Assembly: GCA_012274445.1 (NCBI GenBank)
Contig: JAAROD010000081.1
Location: 1,178,001 to 1,242,000 of the forward strand
Direction of reading: 5' to 3'
Length of the DNA stretch: 64,000 nucleotides
From: Sclerotiophoma versabilis
Lineage: Eukaryota; Ascomycota; Dothideomycetes; Pleosporales; Didymellaceae
Under the pieces are notes generated by a model. It had not been told where the DNA came from, searched no databases, and was given only the letters and a program-made list of their open reading frames with translations. Position 1 is the first letter of the stretch; the number at the start of each line of letters is the position of its first letter. The position numbers and the translations under genes are program-made. Positions 23,335-34,500 of the stretch are shown one piece after another.

Positions 23335-26300
23335 ATGCGGCTTCTCGAAACGACTGACGGCAGCACATACAGCCTAACGAAGGACTTCCTCCGCAATGAC
23401 CAAGTGCCTCCTTACGCTATACTATCGCATACCTGGGACCCAGACCAAGAGGTGACCTTCGAAGACGTAGTCGAAGATAGCAAAAGCAAGTACAGCAAGC
23501 TGCGTGCTTCTCTGCGACTACGACCACGTTCCGGCAAGAAGGGCTACGAGAAGCTTCGATTCTGTGCAAAGCAAGCCAAACGTGATGGCCTGCGATATTT
23601 TTGGGTAGACACTTGTTGTATTGACAAAAGGAATCTGACCGAATTGCAGAAGGCGATCAATTCCATGTTCCGCTGGTATCAAAAAGCGACCAAATGCTAC
23701 GTCTTCTTACCAGATGTTTCGGAAGCGAGTCCGGTAGGAAGCAGCAATTCTTCCTCTTGGCTTTCGGCCTTCACTAGCAGTCCATGGTTCACTCGAGGCT
23801 GGACTCTCCAAGAGCTCCTAGCTCCGCCTGTGGTGGAGTTCTACTCCCGAGAAGGCGTGTGCTTAGGTGACCGTCTCCAGCTACAGCAGCACATCCACGA
23901 CATTACAGATATTCCTTTATCGGCCCTGCGCGGAGCTCCGTTGGCCGATTTCAGCATTGATGAGAGATTGTCTTGGGCAGAAAAACGTGTGACCACAGTC
24001 GAAGAGGACAAGGCGTATTCTATGCTGGGCATCTTCGATATTCACCTGCCTCTTATATATGGAGAAGGCTATGAAAATGCCCTTGAGAGGCTCCAGGAAA
24101 AGATTGCTGGATCCCAAAAGCGCACCGTCTTTGACGACCGCAAAGTAATATGTGGACCTTGGTCCACGATCCCGTTTCAGCATGATCCAAACTTCATTCC
24201 TCGAGAGAGTCTCCACGAGATACACCGTATTTTCGCAGGAACTGCAAATTATGCTGCTCTTGTTGGTCTTGGAGGTGCTGGGTAAGCGGTCCAATCTTAG
24301 ATATCAGGAAGATGCTAATTATGAGGACAGAAAATCTCAGATTGCTATTGAATACACATATCAGGCACAGAAGAGGCTGCCTTCAACCTCGATTTTCTGG
24401 GTTCACGCTGAGACCCCAGAGAGTTTTATCGAGGGATACCGCAAAATCACCGAGACAGTTAAGATGGAAGGTTGGAACAGCCCTCAGGCGAATCATATGA
24501 GCCTGGTGCGCAATTGGCTATGCGACAAAACTAACGTACCATGGGTAATGGTAGTTGACAATGCCGACGATGAGAGCGTCTTCTCATACGACATAGGACA
24601 AAATTCTGTGAGCAGAGGGTCGAGTGCGATCCTGAAGGAACCACTTGCGAATTTCCTGCCACATACATCGTCTGGATCCATTATTGTCACATCTCGCAGC
24701 CGCGATGTTGCGTACAGGCTCACAGGAAGCAAATCGAATATTGTTGATGTTGGGCCGATGAACGAGGAAGAGGCACTTGCACTTCTTCAAAAGAAGTTGA
24801 ACTTTGCTGTCGCAGAAAAAGAAGCGTCTGCGCTAATCTCCGCTCTCGATGCAATACCATTGGCCATTGCGCAGGCAGCGGCCTTCATCAGCCAGAGAGA
24901 ACCACGCATGAGCATTCAGAAATATGTTGCCGAGTTTGGCAAGAGCGACCGCAACCGAGTGTTTCTGCTTGAGAAAGACGCGGGAGACAAACGCAGAGCT
25001 ACTCAGGCGTCAAACTCAATCACTAAGACGTGGCAGATCTCTTTCGATTACATTCGTAATCATATACCTTCGGCTGCTCGATTGTTGTCGCTGATGAGCT
25101 TTTTTGATCCGCGGAGTATACCTGAGTCACTCCTCGAAGGCAAATACACAGGAGACAATGACGAAGAAAGCAACTTCGAAGATGACATTTACACACTGAC
25201 TAGCTTTTCCCTCATCAAGCCAAGTGCAGACGGAAGTAGTTTCGACATGCATGGTCTAGTACAATTCTCCACAAAGCGATGGCTCGAGGAAAAAGGCGAG
25301 CTTCTGCATTGGAAAGAGACCTTTGTGTCGCTCATGGACACACACTATCCAGTAAGCCAGCATGGCAATTTGTCGACCCGTAAAGCATTGTTTCCGCATG
25401 CTCAAGCTGCGATCAGTAACGTACCCAGGGACGAAGACGCCTTGGAGGCATGGGCATCGCTCTCGTTCAGTATGGCTTCTTACATGGCCGATATTGGTCA
25501 TCACAACCAGGCGTACAAGTTCATCCTCGACTCCTATGACGTCCGGAGAATCTTATGGGGCGCGGACGCTCCATTGACCCTCGATAGCCTCAACACCCTC
25601 GCCATGATATTGAACCAACTAGGCAGGTATGACGAGGCAAAAGAAATGCACCACAAAGCACTGGAAGCAAAAGTGCGGACGCTCGGAGCAGATTGTCGAG
25701 ATACGCTTTGTAGCATGATCAACCTGGCATCTTTGTACAACGACGAGTGTCAGTGGGTAGATGCTGAAAAGCTACTGCTTCAGGCACTGGAGACCAGCAA
25801 GAGGGCATTGGGGCCAGATGATCTGTTGACGCTGAACACGATGACTATGTTAGCAAACACGTACAGAAATCAAAGCCGGTGGACAGAAGCTGTAGACCTC
25901 GAGGTCAAGGCGCTACAGGCTCGCAAAATCCAGCTAGGACCAGATCACCCCAGAACACTAGAAGTGAAGGGCAATCTAGCCTTTACGTATCGTAAGCAAG
26001 GTCGATTGAAGGAAGCTGAAGAGCTGCTGCTGGAGATAATCAAGACCTGCGAAAAGAACCCTGAAGCGAACATCGAAATACTGACTCACAAATCCAACCT
26101 GGCATCAACCTACAAAGCCCAAGGCCGATTAGACGAAGCCGAGAAGCTGCAACTACAAGTCCTGGAAAAAAGCAAAGAAGAACTGGGGCCCGACCATTTC
26201 GATACAGTGGCACGTATGTCACACCTTACCATGATATATTGGAAACAAGACCGCTACAAAGACGCAGAAGAGCTAGAATCCCAATCATTGGAACTTTCCA

Positions 26301-26764
26301 TCTCAAAGCTAGGCCACGACCACCTCTCCACCCTCGACAGCAAAGCCAGCCTCGCAATGATATACCGCAGCCAAGGTCTTCTCGATAAGGCCGAGATGCT
26401 CGATATAGAAGTGTTGGAAGCTCATACGAAGAAATTGGGGGATGGGCATCCTCTAACGCTGAACAGCAAAGCTAGTCTCGCATACACACATCGCGAACAA
26501 GGGCGCTTGCATGAGGCCGCGGAAATCGAGGAGTATATTCTGAAGACACGGACGGAGATGTTCGGACCGGATCATTTGTATACGCTGAGCGATATGATCG
26601 GTCTTGCTGTTACGTACAAGCGGCAGGGGCGCATTGCAGAGGCAATCGAGTTAATGGATAGGTGTTTTGAGGGGCATCAGAGGATATTGGGTGCGGAGCA
26701 TGAGACAACAGTAGGGTGTAGGGAAGCGCTGGAGCGCTGGAGGAAGATAGAGGTGAAGCAGTGA
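23335..26764 (+). CDS. HET / NB-ARC / TPR NLR-type protein
   Basis: Two exons (23335-24281, 24331-26764) encode 1126 aa. Residues 1 to about 250 form a HET domain (YAILSHTWDPD, YFWVDTCCIDK, FTRGWTLQELLAP). The NB-ARC follows. Its P-loop GLGGAGKSQIA (311-321) is created only by splicing the 49-nt intron. Walker B is WVMVVDNADD (near 386), then GSIIVTSR, IPLAIAQAAAFI and an MHD-like DMHGLVQ (near 620). Residues 729-1106 are nine TPR units of about 42 residues of the kinesin-light-chain type, most ending in LGPDH-like text. This is the layout of a STAND receptor: TPRs sense, NB-ARC switches by nucleotide-driven oligomerisation, HET executes. HET proteins of this kind trigger cell death in heterokaryon incompatibility. 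All nucleotide-binding motifs look intact, so the gene appears functional. The ligand is unknown. Confidence 0.93.
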
Positions 26765-27098
26765 TATATTGACTTGGATTCCAAGCATTCTGAAACAGAA
26801 GTCTTGGTCATTGTTCTTGTTCGAGGATTGAACCAGGCAGCAGTACGTATCCAAAGAATGTTCCTGATAGATAGAATGTCATGGGTAAGGGAACTCGGCA
26901 AGATAGATTCGTCTCTTCAGAAAAGGCAAAAGATATAGACAAATGACATAGAGCGCCAAAATGGCAAACAATTTCTCCAGGACGCCTTGCTCTGTGCGAA
27001 AAAATCCACAAACTCTGTCCTCAACCCCTACAACAAGGACGCTGCGTTGATCGCCATCAACCTTTCTATAGATCTAATGCGCTCACCCTTCTTAAGCA
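26765..27098. other. convergent 3' spacer, 334 bp
   Basis: It separates the stop codons of the NLR gene and the minus-strand SVIP-like gene. Nothing else is seen in it. Confidence 0.5.
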
Positions 27099-27701
27099 CT
27101 AGTTGTGCATCTGTGCAACCTTCTTTAGATCAGCTTCGTTCCACTTATTGTTGTCGGCCGCAATTTGTTTCAGCGTTTTTTCCCTTGTCTGTCTCTTTTG
27201 TGCATCGAGCTTCTTCTGTAGGTCGCCAGCCACAGTCTTGTTTGCACGGGCCTGGATGGTCTATTAGCTTTGCGCTCCAATCCCACGTCTGCAGCGCAAT
27301 GCGTACTGCGCGATACCAACTCCTGTTCCAGACTCGGCGCAAACCCTCTGACCTTCCACCTGAAAATCGTTTGCGCAAATCGAGTCGTCGCAGAGCTGAT
27401 ATCGCGCAATGGCACAGTAGCGCCACGATCACATGTACGCCCGCATCAACACCGTCCTGCTCTCCCCACTCCTCTTCAAAGTACGCACCTCTGCTGCAGC
27501 GGCGGCGGCCGTTTTGGGATCGCTTTCCGAATTGCTCTCCCCCAATGTCCTTGGCGGTCCTCCAACAGTGCGCTTCGGTGTGGACGCTGCATTCGCGCTC
27601 GCCGGGACCGAGGCCTTCTTTGCAGGCGCGGGGGCCGATCCCAGGGTCCGGCCGGGGCCGTCGAAGGCGTCCTTGGACTGCTTGCCGCAGAGGTTGCCCA
27701 T
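27099..27701 (-). CDS. small N-myristoylated SVIP-like protein
   Basis: Two exons (27701-27489, 27251-27099) with a 237-nt intron give 121 aa. The N-terminus MGNLCGKQS is an ideal N-myristoylation signal with a palmitoylatable Cys5. Then come a Pro/Ala-rich low-complexity part with a repeated GPxRTLG motif, an Ala-rich helix and a basic, charged helix (DLQKKLDAQKRQTREKTL). The layout (acylated N-terminus plus one amphipathic helix) is that of small VCP/p97-interacting protein (SVIP), an ER- or lysosome-bound regulator of p97. Binding to Cdc48 is inference; the Arg/Ala-rich VIM is only loosely recognisable. The splice is supported because the only frame continuing the helix starts right after the acceptor at 27252. 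Confidence 0.75.
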
Positions 27702-28567
27702 CGGTATCGCAGGGGTAGATTGAGGTGGGTTGGAGGTTTGGACGAGATGGAAGTGTGGAGGTGCAGCGAATGGAGCCGAGGCGGAGTGCGGAGGTCAGTC
27801 TTGAAGACGCTCAGGTGGTGGGGGAGTGGCTGTGCGTGCCGTGAGCCGGGGTGGGAAGAGAGGTGCCAAGGACCTGGTCATTGGATGCAGCAGGTCGAGA
27901 TGGATGGAAACCACAGGCTGAGAGAGACATCTGGTCAAGACTTTGGCTGTATTGTTGGAGGTGATTCATGGTTGCGGACATCAATTCAGTGAGACCGTTG
28001 TGTGATGTTTGACGCTGGCTGTTTGGCAGCGCTCGAGCCCCTAGCCTCTGTGCCCCTCTCTCGCGTGCCCGATCGTGTGACGAGGCTGTGGATTCGAGAC
28101 TCTTTCACAGGGTTTTGCTGCTGCGCTGGACATCGACTCGACCTTTAACTGTCGATGCAACTGCAACTGTTCAGTTCGGCGAACGAGCGACAGGTCGTTT
28201 CCTTGGGAGCGCGACAAGGGTCGAAGCCAATAACAACACGGCAGAATCGCTTACAAAGTGGATCACCATCACTGCGCTATTCACTCTTCTGAGCACATGG
28301 CTCTATTTGCGCCGGAACAACTCCCGCCCTGCTGCTGGAGTACAGGAGCTCTCAACGAGAAGCTGTGCTCGATGGTGTGATTGCGCTTACCCCATTACTT
28401 CTTCATTGACACTCATGCCCCTCTCTTTCCAGCGAACCGGCGCCGCGGATATTTACAACTGAGTACCCGAATGTCCTCAAATGTCACAGGTCTTGGCACG
28501 TGAAGGACTGAGATATCACCTTTCCATACCGACGACGTACGTCCCCGACAATCTTCCGCATGCCATC
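27702..28567. other. divergent intergenic region, 866 bp
   Basis: It is the 5' flank of the SVIP-like gene (minus) and of the zinc-finger gene (plus). A 124-codon frame at 28088 begins with GTG and has no recognisable domain, so it is not called. Confidence 0.5.
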
Positions 28568-30690
28568 ATGGCTCCGACTAACGGCTCTCCAGACCCTGAT
28601 CTTGACGAGGGCTTCTTTGATTCCATGTTCACGTCCCTAGCCGCCCCGCTCGCTGGATCAAAGCGAGATGCGGCCGTCCTGAGCGGTGATGACGCCCAAA
28701 CCAAAAGCCAATCGCTGTCCGAGGTGACAGGTACGGGCCAGGGAGAGTACCCAGCTGAACATGTCAATCCACAAGTTTTGTGCTGCACTCACTGCCCGGA
28801 AGTACGCCCGTCTAAGCGCAGGGCTTCAGCGCACAAAGTTGGCGAGTTTCACAACCTGACGGCAGAGTCGCACCCCCCAATCGGCACAGACCAGCAGTTC
28901 CCAGACGACTGCTTCGAGAAGTTTTGCCAGGAGTGCAACTTCGATGCTAGTTGTCCGCCAGACTGCGAGCTGGCGTGTCCTGGCGACGATGCCTGTGATG
29001 CTGTCTGCACACCGGATGATGCCTGCTTCGATCCACAATGCTCACAGAGCCCGAAGCAATGCTCAGACGGCTGTGTCGATCCAGAGTGCACCAAGCTGTC
29101 ATGTCCGGACCAGCCGTGCTTCTGCCAGAAGTGCGATGCTCTGCCTTGTCCTCTAGGTGACCCGAACAACGACTGCCACCTCGCTCATTCAGGACCTACT
29201 GGTGCCGGCACCATATACTGCTACGATGACGCACCTTGTCACTTCCAAGAACAGTATCCTGGACACACCGGCCCGCTTGCGGCATACGAGACCTACCCGT
29301 GCTTCTCGCAAGCTCACACACATCTCAACGGAGACACTGCCTCAACACACGCCTCTACCGCACCTACACCCCTGCTGTCGCCGAGCAACTACACCTCTAT
29401 CGAGAGTGCTTTCACCAGCGAAGCTTCTCCTGTCCCTGGGCACGCTGCCTTTGCTAGCAACTGCTTCCTCAACGTCAGTGGGGACCACTGCCACATAGAC
29501 AACTCATGCTGTCATGGGCCGAGCAGAGCATGTGGAGATCATCCTTCTGCATCTCAACATAACCTCGACGTGTGGAATACTTCTATGGCGCAGGGAAATG
29601 GACTGTCGAATGGCTTCATGAACTTCGGTCTCCGTAGCCATCCCACCTCACCGGTCACTATGAGTGGAATGTCAAATGAGAACATGTTCAACAACCGCTT
29701 TGACAACTCAATGATGGGGTTCAACAACGCTACTTGGATGCTGCCCGACTCCTCTTTTGACAACTTCTCCAGCGGCATGGGAGCCAGCAAGCTCGACTTC
29801 CTGGCCTCAGCCATCCAACAGGAGATAATGAACCCCATGAACTCTCTCACCACTACACCCTCAATGGATGCCATCTCCATCCTCGATACCTCAACAAATA
29901 CCAGCACCCCATCAGGCGACACAAACTGCGTCTGCAAATGGCAACACGCTCCCGGCCTGCTCTGCCTCGCCGTCTTCCCCACCGCCTCCGCCCTACACAA
30001 ACACATTAAAACTGCACACGTCGACAACTGCGCATCCTGCTTCTGCCAGTGGGAAGGCTGCGAAGCGTCCGCCAAAGATTTTAAGCAGCGCTCCAAGCTG
30101 TCGCGTCACTTACTCGGACACGCAGGCTACCGACCCTACGCATGCAGTTATGCGGGCTGCGACAAGACGTTTGCCACGAACCAAGCAAAAGACAACCACG
30201 AGCGCACACATACTGGCGAACGGCCGTATGTGTGTGATCGCTGCGGGTACACGACGACAACACACACGCAGCTGCAGACGCACATCAGCGCGCTGCACGA
30301 GGGGAAAAAACCGCATAAATGCCGGTTCTGCGACTTTACATGTGCGGACAGCAGTAATCTAAGTAAGCATGAGAGGACGCATCAGGTATGACCATTCATC
30401 CATCTCATCGACCTTTTTACAGTAGCTAATGTCTACTCTTCTAGACTCTCCGCCCCTACCGGTGTCCTTACGCAAACTGCACATTCAAGCCCGACTGCCG
30501 CTGGGAGAATCTCAAACGGCACCTACGCCGCTCAGGACACTGTCCCGAGCTACTAGTTGAGGCGAGCGAGGAGTACAAGTCGTACAGGGAGAGTGTAAGA
30601 CGCGAGATCGATGAGTGGCATAAGAGAAATGGGGATGATGGGCCAGGGAAGATGAGTCGAAGGAAAGGTAGAGGGTCAGTTGGGAGTTGA
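28568..30690 (+). CDS. C2H2 zinc-finger transcription factor with Cys-rich N-terminal segment
   Basis: Two exons (28568-30385, 30445-30690) encode 687 aa from the ATG of MAPTNGSPD; an in-frame ATG 87 bp upstream (28481) is an alternative start. Residues about 113-200 hold 19 cysteines in CxxC- and DxxC-like spacings, mixed with Asp and Pro, a probable metal-binding segment. A Ser/Asn/Met-rich middle follows. The C-terminus has a finger array: two GLI/Zap1-style fingers (CVCKW..., FCQWEGC...H), then PYACSYAGCDKTF, PYVCDRCGYTT, PHKCRFCDFTC and, across the intron, PYRCPYANCTF. TGERPY- and EGKKPH-type linkers are typical of DNA binding. It should be a nuclear regulator. The Cys-rich part suggests metal or redox sensing, but the target genes are unknown. 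Confidence 0.88.
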
Positions 30691-31573
30691 TAGCTGTTGC
30701 TTTGGCATTCTTTACGACGGGACCGTTTTGTGGAAAGTAGACGATACCAGATGTACTACTCATCATCAGCAGCAGCAGCAGTAGCGGAACGAACATCAAA
30801 TGAACTATACTCACAACGTAGCAAGGTTCGAATATGTGTGTAGAAATCAATCGCCAATTGTCAGCGAATGTGCTTTCAAATCATTGACTTGGCAGTTTTC
30901 GCCCTGAACAAGATGGCTTTAGATGACTGACAGTCAAGCCATCCAGCCGCTCGCAACATTATTCGATATCACACCACAGCGTACCTCAGACAACGAAAGT
31001 AATTTAACTTTTCAATTATGCAGGCCGTACTCTATGCCATGCAACCATTTATTCCGTCCCAGCCAACCGTCTAGAGAGGAGTGGTATATCCCGGGTATTT
31101 GTACAGCGCACGAGAAATCTCACGCACACGCGTTAGAAACAAGTAAATGCCATGCATGTATGCCCGCGGAAACACCATCGTCACCAATATACAGCAGCGT
31201 ATACAACCCAACCAGCATCGCAAACAACAGTTCACTCGAAGAAGAAGTGAACTGCTGTACTTAGACGCCTTTCCCTTCGCCCTAGGTATCTCTCGCTTCA
31301 GAATGAAAACGCGCCAACGCCGCGCTTGCGAAGTTGCAAGCGAATATGAAGAAAACAGAAATATTGGGGTTTGCCCAGCCACGCCGTGGGAAGCGGGGGG
31401 CGTTTTGAAGATTGTTTTAGGCCGTCGCGGGGAAGGGGAATAAAAGAAGTATGATCTGAACCCTGCACGAATGGTGGAGCCATCCAGGCGAAAGAAGTGA
31501 AGACACACCAACACCAACATCACAATCTAGAGTCGTGCGGCTCGCTTTGCTTGCCGCTCATTTGATTTACAGC
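30691..31573. other. convergent intergenic region, 0.9 kb
   Basis: It is the 3' flank of the zinc-finger gene and of the PPR gene. A short AGC-repeat run lies near 30770. No gene is supported. Confidence 0.5.
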
Positions 31574-34500
31574 TTACGCTGCCACCTCGGCAGACTGCCT
31601 CCCACCACCGACAAGCTCAAGAATCTTGCCAGCAACAGCGGCAGGGTAACCGCGAGACAGCCCCTCGTTGACAACGCCCATAGCAGCAGGGCGGTCCTCG
31701 ACAGCCATGTAAGCGCGCGTCATAGCCTCGTAGGTGCTGGGCTCGCGCTTCGACTCGGGGACAGACTTGTAGATCTTCTTCGCCTTCTCAATGTTTTGCG
31801 CCAGCGCCCAGCCGTGGATCAGGCTGTTGGCAATGTACGGGGTCATCTCAACACGGCGAGCCTGCATGTCTGCGAGCACTGCGTCGGTGTCGGCGATCTG
31901 GTGGTTGGCAACCATGGATTCGCAGAGCGCTTGGTAGAGGCACGCTTGAGGGCGGATGCGGGAATCCGCGAGCACGGTGTCGAAGAGACGGCGTGCTCCT
32001 TCCATATCATGCGCGACACAACCCTTGGCGTGGATGAGAGAAGAGTAGTGAACTGCCTCTGGTACGGCGCCGGCGGTGCGGACCTGTTCGAGCACAGACT
32101 CCGCAGCGACCATATCGACGGGCTCGAGGGTAGCGTAGGTGTCGATGAGAAGCTTGTAAGTGTGGGTGGTGGGCTCAATGCGCTTGGAGCGCATGCGCTC
32201 GTAATAAGTGAGAACCTTGCTGCGGTCACGCTTGGTGGTTAGGAAGAACTGCATCATGCTGTGGTAAGGCGCAGGACGAGGCTTGTAGTTGGGCATGTTC
32301 TCCATCTCCTCGAAGAGCTCCTCAGCAAACTTCTCATCGCTGACACGGCAGAGGGCGTTGACGATGGTGCCGTATGTGACGGACGTAGGTCGAATGCCGT
32401 TGTTGCGCATCTCAGAGAAATAGAAGAGGCAGTCATCAATGCGACGCGCCTTTCCGAGCTTGCCGATGAGAGCATTATAAAGGAAGGAAGAAGGCTCGAC
32501 GCCTTCAGCCTTGGCGCGCAGGAAGATCTTGACAGCCTCGGTGGCCTCGTCAAAGGTCTTGGTGGACTCCTTGAGCGTCGTGATGTATAGGCCGAAAGTG
32601 TTGGCAGTAGGTGCAGCACCCATGTCGAGTAGGTCCTGGTGGTATCGGCCAGCAAGATCGCGCTGACCACAAGTGAGGCAGGCAGCAACCATAGCATCGA
32701 GGATGGTAACCCAACCGTAACGCACAATACGGTACTGGGGAAGAAGGGGAACATCCTGCTTAGCAAGGTTGAGAATGTCGTGAGCCAGGCTCAAACGGTC
32801 TTCCTTCGCAGTAGCAGTGATGAGCTTAGCGTATGTGAAGAAACGAGGGTGGCGACCAGCTCGGCGCATGTTCTTGAACTTCATCAAAGCCTCGTTGAGG
32901 TGAGATGCGGTGCGGCCGTGAGTCTTCTCGAGCAGCTCAGTGATAGCGACAGAACCCTTGTTGTCGGTGGACGCAGCGTACGGGTCGTACTGGTCCTCGA
33001 AAGTGGGCACTGCAGGCGCGACTGGTGCTGGTACAGGGTAAGTAGCAAACGGAGCAGGAGAGTACATAGACTCGGGTGCTGGGTGCTTGTAGCTGTACCA
33101 TCGATGCTGAAGGTCGCCGCGGTCAAGGGCAGCAAGCGCCTTTTCTACAAGACCTGATGTAGTCTTGTTGACAGGCGTGCCGACCGAGGTGATAACCTCG
33201 AGAAGATGGGCGAACCGAGCAGCGTGAGCAGCGTCGACTTCCGCACTCTGAAGGATGATTCCAGATTGGACCTGCATCAGGAGCGTGACGTCGTCGAAGT
33301 TGAGTTGAGCGATAGCCTCAGGTCCCATTCCAGATAATAAATGGTGAGCAACTGGGGTGACTAGGCCACCGTTCTCAATCATCGTCCACATCAGTTCCAT
33401 GCTGGCCCGCGGCGGAAGGAAGATGCCACGCTTCATCATGAATTGACCCATAACCTCGATAGCCTCGTCGATGTGCTCGACGACCTCCATCTTCGCCTGA
33501 GATCCTGACACTGTGTCCCGGATGCGATCAAACATCTGGCGACCCTGGCGGAGACCGCGCTCAGCCTGGCCACTACCGATGAGAGCAATGCTGTGCATAG
33601 CAGTGGGCTCAATGAAATCGGGCTTTGTAGGCGAGAGCTCAAGCATCCTCCAGAAAATCTCAGCGGCCTCAATATTTCCATTGCGGGTGTGCATAGCGCC
33701 CATAGCCATCGCTGGTCGAGCGAGATCAACATCAGCGGGGAGAGCGTCAAATGCCTCAGTAGCAACATCCATGACATCGCGGTCCGCAGCCTTGATACAA
33801 ATTGCAGCCATGGCAATGTGCTGTGCCTGAGGGCTCAGAGACTCAGTGGCGTGTATGTACGCCTCTTTGAATGAGCCGGTCTTCAACCAAGCGGGCAGGA
33901 GAGCCTTCAAACCAACAATATCGCGGAGAGATACGATATCCTCTGGGTCGGCTAATGCGGCCTCGACCTTGCTCAAGAACTTCTGACCACCCTCCATACG
34001 GTCACAGATGGCATAAGCTTTGATCAGAGCGGCGTACACATCCTTGTCCTTTCGGACGAGCTGGACGCTGCCGTTGTCGTTCGCTACTGCAAGAGCCTTG
34101 TACTCGTCGAAGCACTCAACAGCGCTCCTCAGATCGCCAGACTTGCCGAAGGCGTGGATCATGGGCACAAACATGTCCGCAGCAGGGGTCACTTTACGCG
34201 ACTCCATGTGCGAATAGATTCGAACCATGTCCTCCACGCGCTCGCCCTCCGCACAAGCTGTGACCAGCAGACGGTATGTCTTCTCAGAGAGTTTCTGACC
34301 AGCCTCGACCTTGATAGCTGCATCAAACAGCTTAACGGCAACGGAAAGCGAACCGTCTTCGGCAAGAATGGCGTAGTCGGTTTCATTCGACTGGAGCATG
34401 AACTTGCCCTCTTCTTCCAAACCACCGTAACGGAGACGCTTTTCCTCGTAGAACTGGCTCATTGAAACAACCTCAAGTGATCGCACGGAGAGAAGCTCAA

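Noticed and set aside
28088..28462. 124-codon plus frame before the zinc-finger gene
   Set aside because: It starts with GTG, has no recognisable domain and ends just before the real gene; likely 5' leader or promoter.
30820..30845. Box-B-like GGTTCGAATA, possible tRNA
   Set aside because: No cloverleaf arms or box A can be paired around it.
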